A DNA stretch of 43,173 nt from JAAYHV01 sp035268985 (GCA_035268985.1 DATFJV010000110.1:1-43173); one strand, 5' to 3'; counted from the first letter of the stretch, positions 7,690 through 15,764 are shown. Program-made: numbers and translations. The notes: generated from the letters alone by a model not told the origin.

Positions 7690-7836
7690 CTACTTTTTTC
7701 TATTATATTTTATATAACTAATAATTACAGTAATAAAAACAGTTATAACCACAGTCCTTATAATCCAAATAGCTATAGGATTATTAATCATTTCTAAAAA
7801 ATATTTGTCATTTCCTAAAGTAAAAACAAATTTCAT
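7690..7836 (-). CDS. 48-residue single-pass membrane protein between cotH-like and MBOAT genes
   Basis: This short ORF is easily missed. It reads MKFVFTLGNDKYFLEM, then a hydrophobic segment (about residues 21-41, IAIWIIRTVVITVFITVIIS) and a basic end YIKYNRKK. It starts 2 bp after the CotH-like stop, with an AAGGA ribosome binding site inside the CotH end, and stops 6 bp before the MBOAT start, so it fills the gap exactly. Net charge suggests the C-terminus is cytoplasmic. No family is recognised. Its size and place beside an MBOAT recall DltX in dlt operons, but it lacks the aromatic C-terminal motif, which here sits on the MBOAT itself. Confidence 0.7.
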   Translation of the reverse strand: MKFVFTLGNDKYFLEMINNPIAIWIIRTVVITVFITVIISYIKYNRKK

Positions 7837-7838
7837 AA

Positions 7839-9455
7839 TCATCCTTTTTTGCTTAATATTATCGAAGGTAATGCAAAGAGAATTAGCACGCCCAATAATA
7901 TCAATGTATTATATCCTTTGATATCTGTAGTAAATTCAGCTTCCTTTTTCATAGTTTTAATATTGTTAGCAATACTATCCCCATGCTTTCTAAGATAGGT
8001 TTTTATTATTAGTATTTCTTGCTCGTAGTCATCATTATATCTACTTACTAAAACACCATTCTTAACAAAGTCTTTTAGTTTATAGCTACTAGCATCATAG
8101 TCCTGATTAAAATACGGATCATACCATCTATACCATTCCCTTTGCTTAGCAGAATCAATATATTCCGTTATTTCATCTATTTTTTCAACAATATATTCTT
8201 CGTTCAGACTTGTTCCCCTTAATTCTATATATCTTTCCATAAGTTCTTCTAAGAATCTTTCATCTTTAATCAACTCTTCATAAAACGCCTTTTTTTGCAT
8301 TGCTGTATACTCTGTTTTTTGTTCTACCAAATAATAGTTGTTCATTGCTTGATCAAAGTCCCAAACTGGACCTATCTTTAGACTATTATCATAATTTTTA
8401 TACATATACGTGGAATATAAACCTGCATCATAATTCCCAAAGTATTCATTTATCAAGAAGTAATCCACAAAAGAATCAATATCAATATACTCAGGATAAG
8501 CTTTCTTCGTAGTCAAGTCTTCTGAATAAAGTGTTTTTTCAATCTTGTTAAAGTCTTCTGTAATATAATCTAAAACCACCTCATTTAGTTCATCTTCTGA
8601 TGGATATTTTATCCCTAAATAAGTATCATAACCCAAATCAGTCCTTAGATAATTATCTATAATAACATCGTAAGGTGTATATCTGTCTCTTCTTAATATA
8701 TAGCTAGAATACTTATCTACACCATTATAATTTTCAATATTTACTCTATTTTTACTTCTAGATACCTTCTCGGAGAAAAGGTATACGCCTTGGTATGTAT
8801 AACTTTCACCATCCTTTACTGCTACTTCACAGAATTTAGTATCTAAAGTGTTCTCATCAATTTCTGAAGCAATTGAATAAGCTAGGTAATTTCTGATTAA
8901 GCTCTTATCGACAACACTACCTATTATTGCCCACGTATTGTCTGAACCCATATTGAAAAGATTCATTTCCTTGTCTATTTGGGGGGCTTCATCGGAAACT
9001 AACCTTATAGTATATTGCGGTTTTTCATAAAAGTATGTTGTCTGACCTCTCCTTTTCACATTAATGGAGCTTTGCCATTTTGCCTCGTCATTTATATTAT
9101 TAATTCCTTTTTCATTACTTATAATGCTAATGTGACCAGTTGTCCATGGTTCAATATCATTATAAATAACTCCTCCGTTAACATGATCATGTTCCTTATA
9201 ATAGGGCAATTCGCTATCCAGTTCGATTATAATTAAGGGCAAATTTGAAGAAAATTTTTCATTCATTGTATAATCATCATTAATATATTTTAATGGGTCA
9301 CCCTCACTGATGTCTTTAGGTAAATTCTCGTAGGAATTAACGACATCAGAGTTTATAGCATCATGAATAATGTTGCTGAAGGTATATAGCATAAATATAA
9401 ATCCTAAAAACACTATTGTTATAATTATTAAGCTATATTTACTTAAGTTTTTCAA
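7839..9455 (-). CDS. CotH-like protein kinase, membrane-anchored
   Basis: A 538-residue protein with an N-terminal helix (about 9-27) and a C-terminal helix (about 515-534), so the large middle domain is probably outside the membrane. CotH-family landmarks are KRRGQTTYFYEKPQY (134-148), VDKSLIRNYLAYSIAS (182-197), GVYLFSEKV (223-231) and GPVWDFDQAM (362-371). CotH of Bacillus phosphorylates spore-coat proteins; many homologues in surface-polymer clusters have no known substrate. Here it sits between a DUF4956/VTC pair and the acylation genes, so a cell-surface or polymer-linked substrate is more likely than a spore coat. The start follows a GGAGGC ribosome binding site. Confidence 0.88.
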   Translation of the reverse strand: MKNLSKYSLIIITIVFLGFIFMLYTFSNIIHDAINSDVVNSYENLPKDISEGDPLKYINDDYTMNEKFSSNLPLIIIELDSELPYYKEHDHVNGGVIYNDIEPWTTGHISIISNEKGINNINDEAKWQSSINVKRRGQTTYFYEKPQYTIRLVSDEAPQIDKEMNLFNMGSDNTWAIIGSVVDKSLIRNYLAYSIASEIDENTLDTKFCEVAVKDGESYTYQGVYLFSEKVSRSKNRVNIENYNGVDKYSSYILRRDRYTPYDVIIDNYLRTDLGYDTYLGIKYPSEDELNEVVLDYITEDFNKIEKTLYSEDLTTKKAYPEYIDIDSFVDYFLINEYFGNYDAGLYSTYMYKNYDNSLKIGPVWDFDQAMNNYYLVEQKTEYTAMQKKAFYEELIKDERFLEELMERYIELRGTSLNEEYIVEKIDEITEYIDSAKQREWYRWYDPYFNQDYDASSYKLKDFVKNGVLVSRYNDDYEQEILIIKTYLRKHGDSIANNIKTMKKEAEFTTDIKGYNTLILLGVLILFALPSIILSKKG

Positions 9456-9466
9456 AAGCTTGCCTC

Positions 9467-10159
9467 CTATTGAGTAACTTCATCAGTTTGCTTAATAATA
9501 TTAACTAAGGCAACACCTTCTTGTTTGTCTAAGCTAGTTAAAAGCGTTTCATTTAGACCTCTTTTTTTAGCTTTCTTTACTAGCTTCTCTGAAACTTCAT
9601 ATATAACCTCAGCATATTCTTTACTTCCTATTGTATTTTGTGCTCTAGTTATAGCTTTATTATTGAATATACCATCAATGTAATTATTTACATCTTCCAA
9701 TTTATCCTTCTCAACTTTTAGGACTATTAATATCCTTTCGTTATCCACTGCGAATCCAAATAGTATAAGAAACAGAAAGATTACTACAGAACCAATTCCA
9801 GCAATTATATAATCCGAAACACCACAACATATTCCAACTGCAATGCTCCAAAATATGTAAGCAGTATCTCTAGGATCTTTTATAGCAGTTCTGAATCTTA
9901 CTATTGATAATGCTCCTACCATACCTAAGGAAAGTGCTATATTATTTCCAATAACACTCATAACTAATGTGGTCACCAATGTTAGCATTACTAGGGAAAT
10001 ATTGAACCTCTCGCTATATGCGGCTCCAGTATGGGACACTCTATAGGATATATATATAAATACACCTATTGCTGCTGATGTAATGAAATTTAAAATAATA
10101 TCCATTAATGTTAATGCCTGTGATGATTCTGTTATTAATTGGTTTAAAACTTCATTCAT
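9467..10159 (-). CDS. DUF4956 membrane protein
   Basis: A 230-residue protein with four or five N-terminal helices (about 19-40, 52-85, 105-121, 122-140) and a soluble C-terminal domain (about 145-230). The central SLGMVGALSIVRFRTAIKDP and the following RDTAYIFWSIAVGI are the signature of DUF4956. Members are typically encoded beside VTC-domain and CotH genes, as here. The molecular role is not established to my knowledge. Its ATG shares a base with the VTC stop codon (TAATG), pointing to coupled translation and perhaps a physical complex. Confidence 0.88.
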   Translation of the reverse strand: MNEVLNQLITESSQALTLMDIILNFITSAAIGVFIYISYRVSHTGAAYSERFNISLVMLTLVTTLVMSVIGNNIALSLGMVGALSIVRFRTAIKDPRDTAYIFWSIAVGICCGVSDYIIAGIGSVVIFLFLILFGFAVDNERILIVLKVEKDKLEDVNNYIDGIFNNKAITRAQNTIGSKEYAEVIYEVSEKLVKKAKKRGLNETLLTSLDKQEGVALVNIIKQTDEVTQ

Positions 10160-10854
10160 TAGTATCTGCCTTTCTTACTTATCATTCTCGCTCTGCAATA
10201 TTTACTATTGGATAATTGAAATAAGTTATAATCGTTAATTATCTCTTTTATATGTGAAAACAGAAAATTATCATATTTAATCTCTAAAGTATTTTCTCCT
10301 ATGCTTGTAATAGGATAAAGGTTTAAGTTATCATCAAAAATATCATGGGATAATTCTGTAGCCTTTATATTAGTATCAAAAGTAATTCTAATATTATTCG
10401 CATCATGAATATAGGCTTTTCTTCTATATTCAACTATGCATTTGGGATAGTAACAATTTACTGTCATAAAAACATATAACCATTTTGCTAAAGGTTCTTT
10501 GAAGTTTTTTAACACCGAAAAGTCCCTATTTATTAAAGCGTAAGCTTGTTCTTTATTAACTGTAAGCGATCTTTTCCTTTGGTTTAAACCACTTTTTTCT
10601 TTTAGTTCAAGTTTGCAATAATTTGAATTAGGGTCATATATTCTAAGCCGTATCTTTTGCCTATTATCTAAACCATCAACTTTATCCTCAAAATCTCTAT
10701 CACTCAAGTCATCAAAATATAAAGATCTTACTATGTAACCGTTGCTTCCATTATTTTCATCTTCTTTCATTATTATGCCTAACATACTATCTATGTTCAT
10801 CATAGTTGCCATTGAAATAAGATACTTTTTTTCGTTTCTAGTTACATCTATCAA
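10159..10854 (-). CDS. VTC-domain (polyphosphate polymerase-like) protein
   Basis: A 231-residue soluble protein matching the VTC catalytic tunnel domain of yeast Vtc4: RNEKKYLI near the N-terminus, YIVRSLYFDD, RQKIRLRIYD, CKLELKEK, QRKRS, VEYRRKAY, IRITFD, LEIKYD and a final SKYCRARM. The alternating basic and acidic residues of these strands line the triphosphate-binding tunnel in that family. VTC proteins build polyphosphate from ATP in fungi; bacterial homologues are mostly uncharacterised. There is no fused SPX or membrane domain, so the neighbouring DUF4956 protein may supply the membrane part. Whether it is a polymerase or only binds phosphate chains cannot be settled here. Confidence 0.85.
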   Translation of the reverse strand: MIDVTRNEKKYLISMATMMNIDSMLGIIMKEDENNGSNGYIVRSLYFDDLSDRDFEDKVDGLDNRQKIRLRIYDPNSNYCKLELKEKSGLNQRKRSLTVNKEQAYALINRDFSVLKNFKEPLAKWLYVFMTVNCYYPKCIVEYRRKAYIHDANNIRITFDTNIKATELSHDIFDDNLNLYPITSIGENTLEIKYDNFLFSHIKEIINDYNLFQLSNSKYCRARMISKKGRY

Positions 10855-10865
10855 ATAATCACCTT

Positions 10866-11429
10866 TTAATCCATATTTTTGTTCATGTCATTAAAATAAA
10901 TATCATCATAAGTTTTAAATCTAATTTGTTTATTGCGATTCTTTCTCTGGTGAACATAACCAAGTACACATAAAATTATAAATGATCCAACAGCTATGTA
11001 TATTTCATTTACTACAAAGAAATAAATTAACAAGGCAAATATTAGTGATCCTAATAATGAAGAAATCCAGTACATATTTTTAGTCAATACATTTTTAAAA
11101 TTACCTTTTTTTGACGCTGTAAATATAGTGCTCGCTGCTAAGAAAAGGCCCATAAGTCCTAGAAAAATAAATGATATTAAAAATACCATAATAAATACAG
11201 GGTTATTTGTAAATATTTCTCCTATAAAAAATCCAATATACCCAAAAAAGCATCCAAAGAAAAGAAATATGGTAGCTTGAAAATATTTATAACCAAACAA
11301 AGCAAATATAAATGAAGTAATAATTAATATAATCAATCCTAAAAACATTACCCATTCATGATAAAACCCAAACTCAATAGTTCCAAAGGGAACATTTAAA
11401 ATATAGTTTTCTTTTACATATTCAAACAT
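10866..11429 (-). CDS. Multi-pass membrane protein, DUF4203-like
   Basis: The first gene of the exopolysaccharide operon encodes 187 residues with six or seven predicted membrane segments (roughly 28-46, 50-72, 77-100, 118-135, 137-155) and a charged C-terminal tail. The pattern FGYKYFQATIFLFFGCFFGY, with many Gly and aromatic residues, loosely resembles the DUF4203/TM7S3-type fold, but I am not sure. No catalytic motif is visible. It is preceded by an extended -10 promoter and an AAGGAAGTGG ribosome binding site, and followed 11 bp later by the VTC gene. The role within the operon is unknown. Confidence 0.65.
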   Translation of the reverse strand: MFEYVKENYILNVPFGTIEFGFYHEWVMFLGLIILIITSFIFALFGYKYFQATIFLFFGCFFGYIGFFIGEIFTNNPVFIMVFLISFIFLGLMGLFLAASTIFTASKKGNFKNVLTKNMYWISSLLGSLIFALLIYFFVVNEIYIAVGSFIILCVLGYVHQRKNRNKQIRFKTYDDIYFNDMNKNMD

Positions 11430-11463
11430 GATTCCACTTCCTTAACATATAATATTTTTTACT

Positions 11464-11472
11464 ATTATACCA
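11464..11472 (-). promoter_or_regulatory. Extended -10 promoter of the exopolysaccharide operon
   Basis: On the minus strand TGGTATAAT (TATAAT at 11464-11469 with the upstream TG) lies 35 bp before the first gene. No good -35 is found at 17 bp, which is common for extended -10 promoters or those that need an activator. Confidence 0.5.
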
Positions 11473-11515
11473 TATTATCAACAATTGTTCCATTTTTCAT
11501 ACAATAACATTATAT

Positions 11516-11553
11516 AAAAAAACTATAATATACTTATCCAATGGATTTTATAG
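11516..11553 (-). terminator. Terminator of the pantothenate operon
   Basis: On the minus strand, arms CTATAA (11548-11553) and TTATAG (11523-11528) enclose an inner ATCC/GGAT pair and are followed by seven T (11516-11522). It lies about 20 bp after the panD stop. The stem is AT-rich, so strength is uncertain. Confidence 0.6.
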
Positions 11554-11573
11554 TATTCTATTTTATTTACAGT

Positions 11574-11957
11574 TTATTTAAGTTGTCCATGCTTTTCATA
11601 AGTAGTACATTCTTTTATCATATTATTGTCATCAACAATTACAACTTTTGGTTTATAAACACCCGCTTCTTCATCAGTCATAGAGCAATAACACATGATA
11701 ATGATCTTATCCCCTGTTTGAACACATCTTGCTGCCGCTCCATTAAGACATATCACACCCGATCCCGCTTCCCCTGTTATTGTATAGGTTTCAAATCTGC
11801 TGCCATTGCTAATGTCTACAATCTGAACCTTCTCATACTCTCTAATTCCCGAAGCTTCAAGTAAATCCTGATCAACAGTTATGCTTCCTACATAATCTAA
11901 TTCCGCTTGGGTAACAGTAGCTCTATGTATTTTCCCTTTTAACATTGTCAAGTTCAT
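11574..11957 (-). CDS. panD: Aspartate 1-decarboxylase precursor
   Basis: PanD makes beta-alanine from aspartate for pantothenate synthesis. The 127-residue protein has normal length and the self-cleavage site YVGSIT, with Gly24-Ser25 as the bond that is cut to form the pyruvoyl cofactor. Other family landmarks are KIHRATVTQAELDY near the start and NGAAARCVQTGDKIIIMCY in the middle. Its start overlaps the panC stop by one base. It is the last gene of the pan operon. Confidence 0.97.
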   Translation of the reverse strand: MNLTMLKGKIHRATVTQAELDYVGSITVDQDLLEASGIREYEKVQIVDISNGSRFETYTITGEAGSGVICLNGAAARCVQTGDKIIIMCYCSMTDEEAGVYKPKVVIVDDNNMIKECTTYEKHGQLK

Positions 11958-12817
11958 TAATCTATCTCCTTAAATATATAACCAAAATTATCTATAAGCC
12001 TAGTTTCGCCAAATCGAACAGCTACTGCACATAAAATAGGTTTATCTATTATCTCTACCTTTTCTATAGTTTTTGCATCAACTATTTCTATATAGTCAAT
12101 CTTTGCTGTTTTTTCAGTTTCGATATTATTTTTAATCATTTCAATAATCTTACTAACATCTGTTTCTCCTGCTAATATTTCTTCTTTAGCCATCCTTAAA
12201 GAATGATTGATTATTGGGGCTGCTTTTCTTTCTTCTTCATTCAAATATTTATTCCTTGAACTTTTTGCTAGTCCATCTTCTTCCCTAATAATTGGGCATC
12301 CAACGATTTCTATATCGAAATTTAGGTCACTTACCATTTGCCTTATTACTGCTAATTGTTGTGCATCTTTTTCTCCAAAATATGCCCTATCCGGATTAAC
12401 TATATTGAATAGTTTAGTTACTACTATGCAAACACCTCTAAAATGTGTTGGCCTAGACTTTCCACACAATTCTTTAGTCAAATCATCTACTGTCACGAAA
12501 GTTTTATTTAAACCCCTATACATTTCCTCATATTCAGGAACGAAAAGTATGTCAGCCTTCACCTGTTCACAAATCATAGCATCCCTATCTAGATCCCTTG
12601 GGTATTCATCTAAATCTTCATTAGGCGCAAATTGTATAGGATTAACAAAATCACTTACTATAACCTTGTCATTTTCCGAAACAGCCCTTCTTATTAAACT
12701 CTCATGACCTTCATGTAGATATCCCATTGTAGGCACTAAACCTACTGTTAAGCCTTCTTTCTTCCATCCCTTAACCACATTTCTAATGTCATCTATATCC
12801 TTGCAAATCTTAATCAT
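11957..12817 (-). CDS. panC: Pantothenate synthetase
   Basis: PanC joins pantoate and beta-alanine using ATP. The 286-residue protein shows the nucleotidyl-transferase motifs: VPTMGYLHEGHESLI with His35 and His38 (HIGH equivalent), FGEKDAQQL (148-156) and GLAKSSRNKYL with Lys185 (KMSKS equivalent). Length and motifs are those of an intact enzyme. It lies 9 bp after panB and overlaps panD by one base. Confidence 0.97.
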   Translation of the reverse strand: MIKICKDIDDIRNVVKGWKKEGLTVGLVPTMGYLHEGHESLIRRAVSENDKVIVSDFVNPIQFAPNEDLDEYPRDLDRDAMICEQVKADILFVPEYEEMYRGLNKTFVTVDDLTKELCGKSRPTHFRGVCIVVTKLFNIVNPDRAYFGEKDAQQLAVIRQMVSDLNFDIEIVGCPIIREEDGLAKSSRNKYLNEEERKAAPIINHSLRMAKEEILAGETDVSKIIEMIKNNIETEKTAKIDYIEIVDAKTIEKVEIIDKPILCAVAVRFGETRLIDNFGYIFKEID

Positions 12818-12826
12818 AACAACTCC

Positions 12827-13654
12827 TTAAAGTACTCCTTCTACTATATCATCATCAATTGAAAATGAATGTTTTTCCTCTGGGAAAGACCCTTCATCAA
12901 CTTCTTTGATATATTTTTTAAAAGCATCAACATATCTTTCTCCTAAATTATCAAATTTCTTAACAAATTTGGGTGTAAAATCCGTATACATTCCAAGCAT
13001 ATCCTGATTAACAAGAATTTGTCCATCACAATATTTGCCTGCTCCTATCCCTATAGTAGGAATACCTATGCTTTCAGTGATTTTTTTCGCAAGTTTTGCA
13101 GGCACACATTCTAATACCACCGCGAAAGCTCCCGCCTCTTCCAAAGCTCTAGCATCATCCAATATTTTTTGTGCATCCAAGGCATTTTTACCTTGAACTT
13201 TAAATCCCCCAAATGTGTTAAAAGATTGAGGAGTAAGACCTATGTGTCCCATCACAGGTATAGATGCCCTTGTAATGGCTCTTATCTCTTCGCAGAAGGT
13301 CGCTCCACCTTCTAGCTTAACACAATGGGCATTAGCTTCTTTTATAAGCCTTCCTGCATTTTTAACAGTCTCATTTATATCTCCGTGAAAAGACATAAAT
13401 GGCATATCTCCTACTATTAATGCATCTTTTGTTCCTTTTGCCACTGCCTTAGTATGATGAATCATATCGTCCATTGTTACTGGAAGAGTGTTTTCATAGC
13501 CTAGCATAACCATGCCTAAAGAATCGCCAACAAGAATCCCATTCATGCCTGCTTTATCAACTAAAGTTGCAGTAGTATAGTCATAAGCCGTAGCCATCGA
13601 TATTTTATTTCCACTTCTCTTTGCTTCTTTAAATGTCATTATCGTGTTTTTCAT
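12827..13654 (-). CDS. panB: 3-methyl-2-oxobutanoate hydroxymethyltransferase
   Basis: PanB transfers a hydroxymethyl group from methylene-tetrahydrofolate to ketoisovalerate, giving ketopantoate. The 275-residue TIM-barrel protein keeps the expected metal and catalytic residues: Asp44 in VGDSLGMV, Asp83 in VGDMPF, Glu115 in KLEGG and Glu182 in LECVPA. The start at 13654 has a strong AAGGGGGG ribosome binding site, and the first 26 bases overlap the end of the upstream reductase gene, a sign of coupled translation. Confidence 0.97.
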   Translation of the reverse strand: MKNTIMTFKEAKRSGNKISMATAYDYTTATLVDKAGMNGILVGDSLGMVMLGYENTLPVTMDDMIHHTKAVAKGTKDALIVGDMPFMSFHGDINETVKNAGRLIKEANAHCVKLEGGATFCEEIRAITRASIPVMGHIGLTPQSFNTFGGFKVQGKNALDAQKILDDARALEEAGAFAVVLECVPAKLAKKITESIGIPTIGIGAGKYCDGQILVNQDMLGMYTDFTPKFVKKFDNLGERYVDAFKKYIKEVDEGSFPEEKHSFSIDDDIVEGVL

Positions 13655-14507
13655 TATTTCCCCCCTTAATTAAAATCAATTCCTTTAACTTTTTATATTC
13701 CCTATTGGGATTTTTTTTCTCAGCAACTTTTATCAATTCTTTTGATAGCAAGGAATAGACTTGCAAATAGTCTCCTTCTATGCAATTTAAGTGCTTTTCT
13801 ATAGTCTCTATGTCTGCCCTTTCAATTGGACCAGTCAAAGAATTGACATCGCCATATTTGCACAAGTTTTCAGTATTGCTTAAAAACAAAGGCGCCATTG
13901 TTTTTTCTGCCAACTCCTCACTAAAGCCACAATCCATAAGCATATTTTTAGATATACTCCATAGTGATATGGCCAAATTACTAGAAAAAACTGCTGCAGC
14001 ATGATAAATATCTTTATTATCATTTTCTATAATTTGTACGTTAGGTGTAATTTTTTCAAGTAAAGTTTTTACAGTTTCTAAATGAAAAAAAGCCCCTTCG
14101 ATTGTGAAGGTGGCCTCTGATAATTCCATATATGAATGCCACTTATCCCTAATGGGGAAAAATGGATGAATGGAATATCCGTAAGCTCCTGCTTCATTTA
14201 TTCCATCAAAGATAATGGATGTTAAGCATCCACTACAGTGACATATTATTTTTTCTTTGACAGGCAGTTCTTTGATGTGATTCCAAACTGATAGTATTTC
14301 ACCATCAGGCACGGTAATGAAAATGATATCACTCTTTTTAACTATTGCCTCTATTGTTGCAAATGATTCTGTTTTAGTAAAATCTGCTGCCTTAATGGCA
14401 GATTCGATGCTTTTGCTTTTATAGCCCGTTACTTTAATACTGTTATTAACAAACAGCTTACCTAGCGAAAAGCCTACTTTTCCTGCGCCAATAAATCCTA
14501 CGTTCAT
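13629..14507 (-). CDS. panG: PanG-type ketopantoate reductase (Rossmann/DUF2520)
   Basis: A two-domain reductase of 292 residues: an N-terminal Rossmann fold with GFIGAGKVG (dinucleotide binding) and a C-terminal helical domain starting near the segment HAAAVFSSNLAISLW. This is the DUF2520 architecture, not classical PanE. In this operon the one missing pantothenate step is reduction of ketopantoate, and the PanG enzyme described in Francisella, with homologues in Clostridioides, fits. The assignment rests on architecture plus context. The ORF is open upstream, but the ATG at 14507 is right: AGGAGGTGAT lies just before it and the extra residues would be encoded by the structured leader. Confidence 0.78.
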   Translation of the reverse strand: MNVGFIGAGKVGFSLGKLFVNNSIKVTGYKSKSIESAIKAADFTKTESFATIEAIVKKSDIIFITVPDGEILSVWNHIKELPVKEKIICHCSGCLTSIIFDGINEAGAYGYSIHPFFPIRDKWHSYMELSEATFTIEGAFFHLETVKTLLEKITPNVQIIENDNKDIYHAAAVFSSNLAISLWSISKNMLMDCGFSEELAEKTMAPLFLSNTENLCKYGDVNSLTGPIERADIETIEKHLNCIEGDYLQVYSLLSKELIKVAEKKNPNREYKKLKELILIKGGNNEKHDNDI

Positions 14508-14609
14508 CGCATCACCTCCTACGGTGATACAAATCCAGTGCCGTTCCATAATGGATACAGCCTGCCAATACAAATAATCGCCGCTGTTAACATCTTCGAT
14601 GTCACAATC
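14508..14609 (-). promoter_or_regulatory. Structured leader of the pan operon, candidate pan-type RNA
   Basis: The roughly 100-nt leader can fold, read on the minus strand, into ACAGC/GCTGT and ATCCA/TGGAT hairpins in tandem, then ATCACC-GTAGGA-GGTGAT, whose 3' arm is part of the AGGAGGTGAT ribosome binding site. That last stem would hide the site. Tandem hairpins before pantothenate genes are what is reported for the 'pan' RNA motif of Firmicutes. I cannot verify the consensus by eye. Confidence 0.5.
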
Positions 14610-14615
14610 TAATTT

Positions 14616-14644
14616 AGTATATCACAGTATATTTTAATGTTCAA
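14616..14644 (-). promoter_or_regulatory. Promoter of the pan operon
   Basis: On the minus strand TTGAAC (14639-14644), a 17-bp spacer, then TATACT (14616-14621) with an upstream TG one base away (extended -10). The -35 overlaps the stop codon of the membrane-protein gene ending at 14641. Confidence 0.75.
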
Positions 14645-14985
14645 TATAAATAAATAGAACCTTGTTGATATATTAGCACACCAAATGCAGTCTCCGCAAA
14701 TGTTAGTAAAAACAGTAAAAGAAAAGATTTGCCCGTTATATATATTTCTAGCTTTGACATCTTTTCAATTATAGCTTTAAATGATATCGCTATAAGGAAA
14801 ATTGCACCTGCAGCACCCAAGGCATGGGGCCATCTAGAGGCCACTGTTAATAAGAACGCTCCGTTAACTTCATTAATGTTCCCTAAATCTAAATCAACTC
14901 CAGTAAAAATTATAAATGCTATAACAAAAAGTATATTGCTGATCAATAAATCTAAATATCCATACAGATTAGTTTTCTCTTTCAT
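14641..14985 (-). CDS. Small membrane protein, unknown
   Basis: A 114-residue hydrophobic protein with three clear helices (about 8-28, 51-69, 86-106) and no recognised family. The start is the ATG at 14985, 8 nt after AAGGGGG; an in-frame GTG at 14994 would place the start inside the ribosome binding site region. It follows the receiver remnant by 15 bp and ends at the pan promoter. It could be an intact gene or itself a leftover of the damaged locus upstream. Confidence 0.55.
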   Translation of the reverse strand: MKEKTNLYGYLDLLISNILFVIAFIIFTGVDLDLGNINEVNGAFLLTVASRWPHALGAAGAIFLIAISFKAIIEKMSKLEIYITGKSFLLLFLLTFAETAFGVLIYQQGSIYLY

Positions 14986-14999
14986 GGGTAGCACCCCCT

Positions 15000-15285
15000 T
15001 TATAATTGTTGTTTTATCTCACTATAAATAACCTCCCTATCAAATGGTTTTGATAAATGGGCATTCATTCCAACTTCGATTGATCTTTCTATATCATGAT
15101 CATAAGCATTTGCGCTTAATGCAATAATTGGTATGTTTAAATCAAATTCTCTTATTTTGCTTGCCAAAGTAATTCCATCCATTATTGGCATTTTAATATC
15201 CATAAATATTATGTCATAATCATTTTTTTAGTCATCATTAGTCCTATTAAACCATTTTGTGCATGCTCAGTTACCATAAAGCATA
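15000..15285 (-). pseudogene. Remnant of a receiver domain, frameshifted and missing its N-terminus
   Basis: The last 67 or more residues of a CheY-like receiver are readable: FMDIKMPIMDG with the phospho-acceptor Asp, IIALSANAYDHD and LSKPFD. The MDIKMP/ALSANA style is typical of C-terminal receivers of hybrid histidine kinases. Upstream the match continues in another frame (TEHAQNGLIGLMMTKK); the two frames join at a run of seven A on the minus strand (15223-15229), where one more A would restore the reading frame. Beyond about 15285 the receiver similarity stops and a different gene begins. The beta-1 strand, acidic pocket and any kinase part are missing, so it cannot be functional. Confidence 0.75.
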
Positions 15286-15693
15286 GTCAAAACATATTCC
15301 ATAGATTTTACTATCAGAAGTTACATGTTCCTGTACCAATTCACTTGCTGGGTAAATCCCCGGCATGAACATATTCCATCTTCCTTGATAGGATACATCC
15401 TGTTGGGTACTAGTATCTGTAGTATAATACATATTGTTTTTCTGCCAATTCAATATCTGCTGAGCAATTTCTAAATCATCCCCAGTAAATCCATCAGCTT
15501 TAATTTGAACTAATAAATCATCACTCAATGCTTCTGCATAAGGATTAAATATATCGAACTGTTCTTCATAAACAATTTTATAATTAGGCGTTTTAGTTAG
15601 ATCCTCATTAGACGATGTTGAATCATTTCCACATGCTGAAAAAGCAAAAAGTGATGCTATGATTACAATTGCTACAATTATATTTTTCTTCAT
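15271..15693 (-). pseudogene. Truncated transglutaminase-like lipoprotein
   Basis: The reading frame starts at an ATG at 15693 after an AAGGAGTG ribosome binding site and codes for a lipoprotein signal peptide (hydrophobic core, then AFSACGND, with Cys as lipidation site), a Ser/Asn-rich linker and the start of a secreted domain. It ends with KIYGICFDYALW then stop. GxCxDYA is the catalytic Cys region of transglutaminase-like proteins, after which at least the His and Asp parts should follow. The stop lies where receiver-like sequence begins, so the gene appears cut by a deletion. It still has a good promoter, so a 140-residue product may be made. Confidence 0.7.
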
Positions 15694-15764
15694 TTTTTCA
15701 CTCCTTTTAAATATCCCCCTAATTTTAAAAATTGATTCTCTTTTTTTACACAACTATTGTATTT

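Noticed and set aside
12207..12707. Plus-strand ORF of 166 codons
   Set aside because: It lies wholly antisense to panC, has no ribosome binding site and no recognisable domain.
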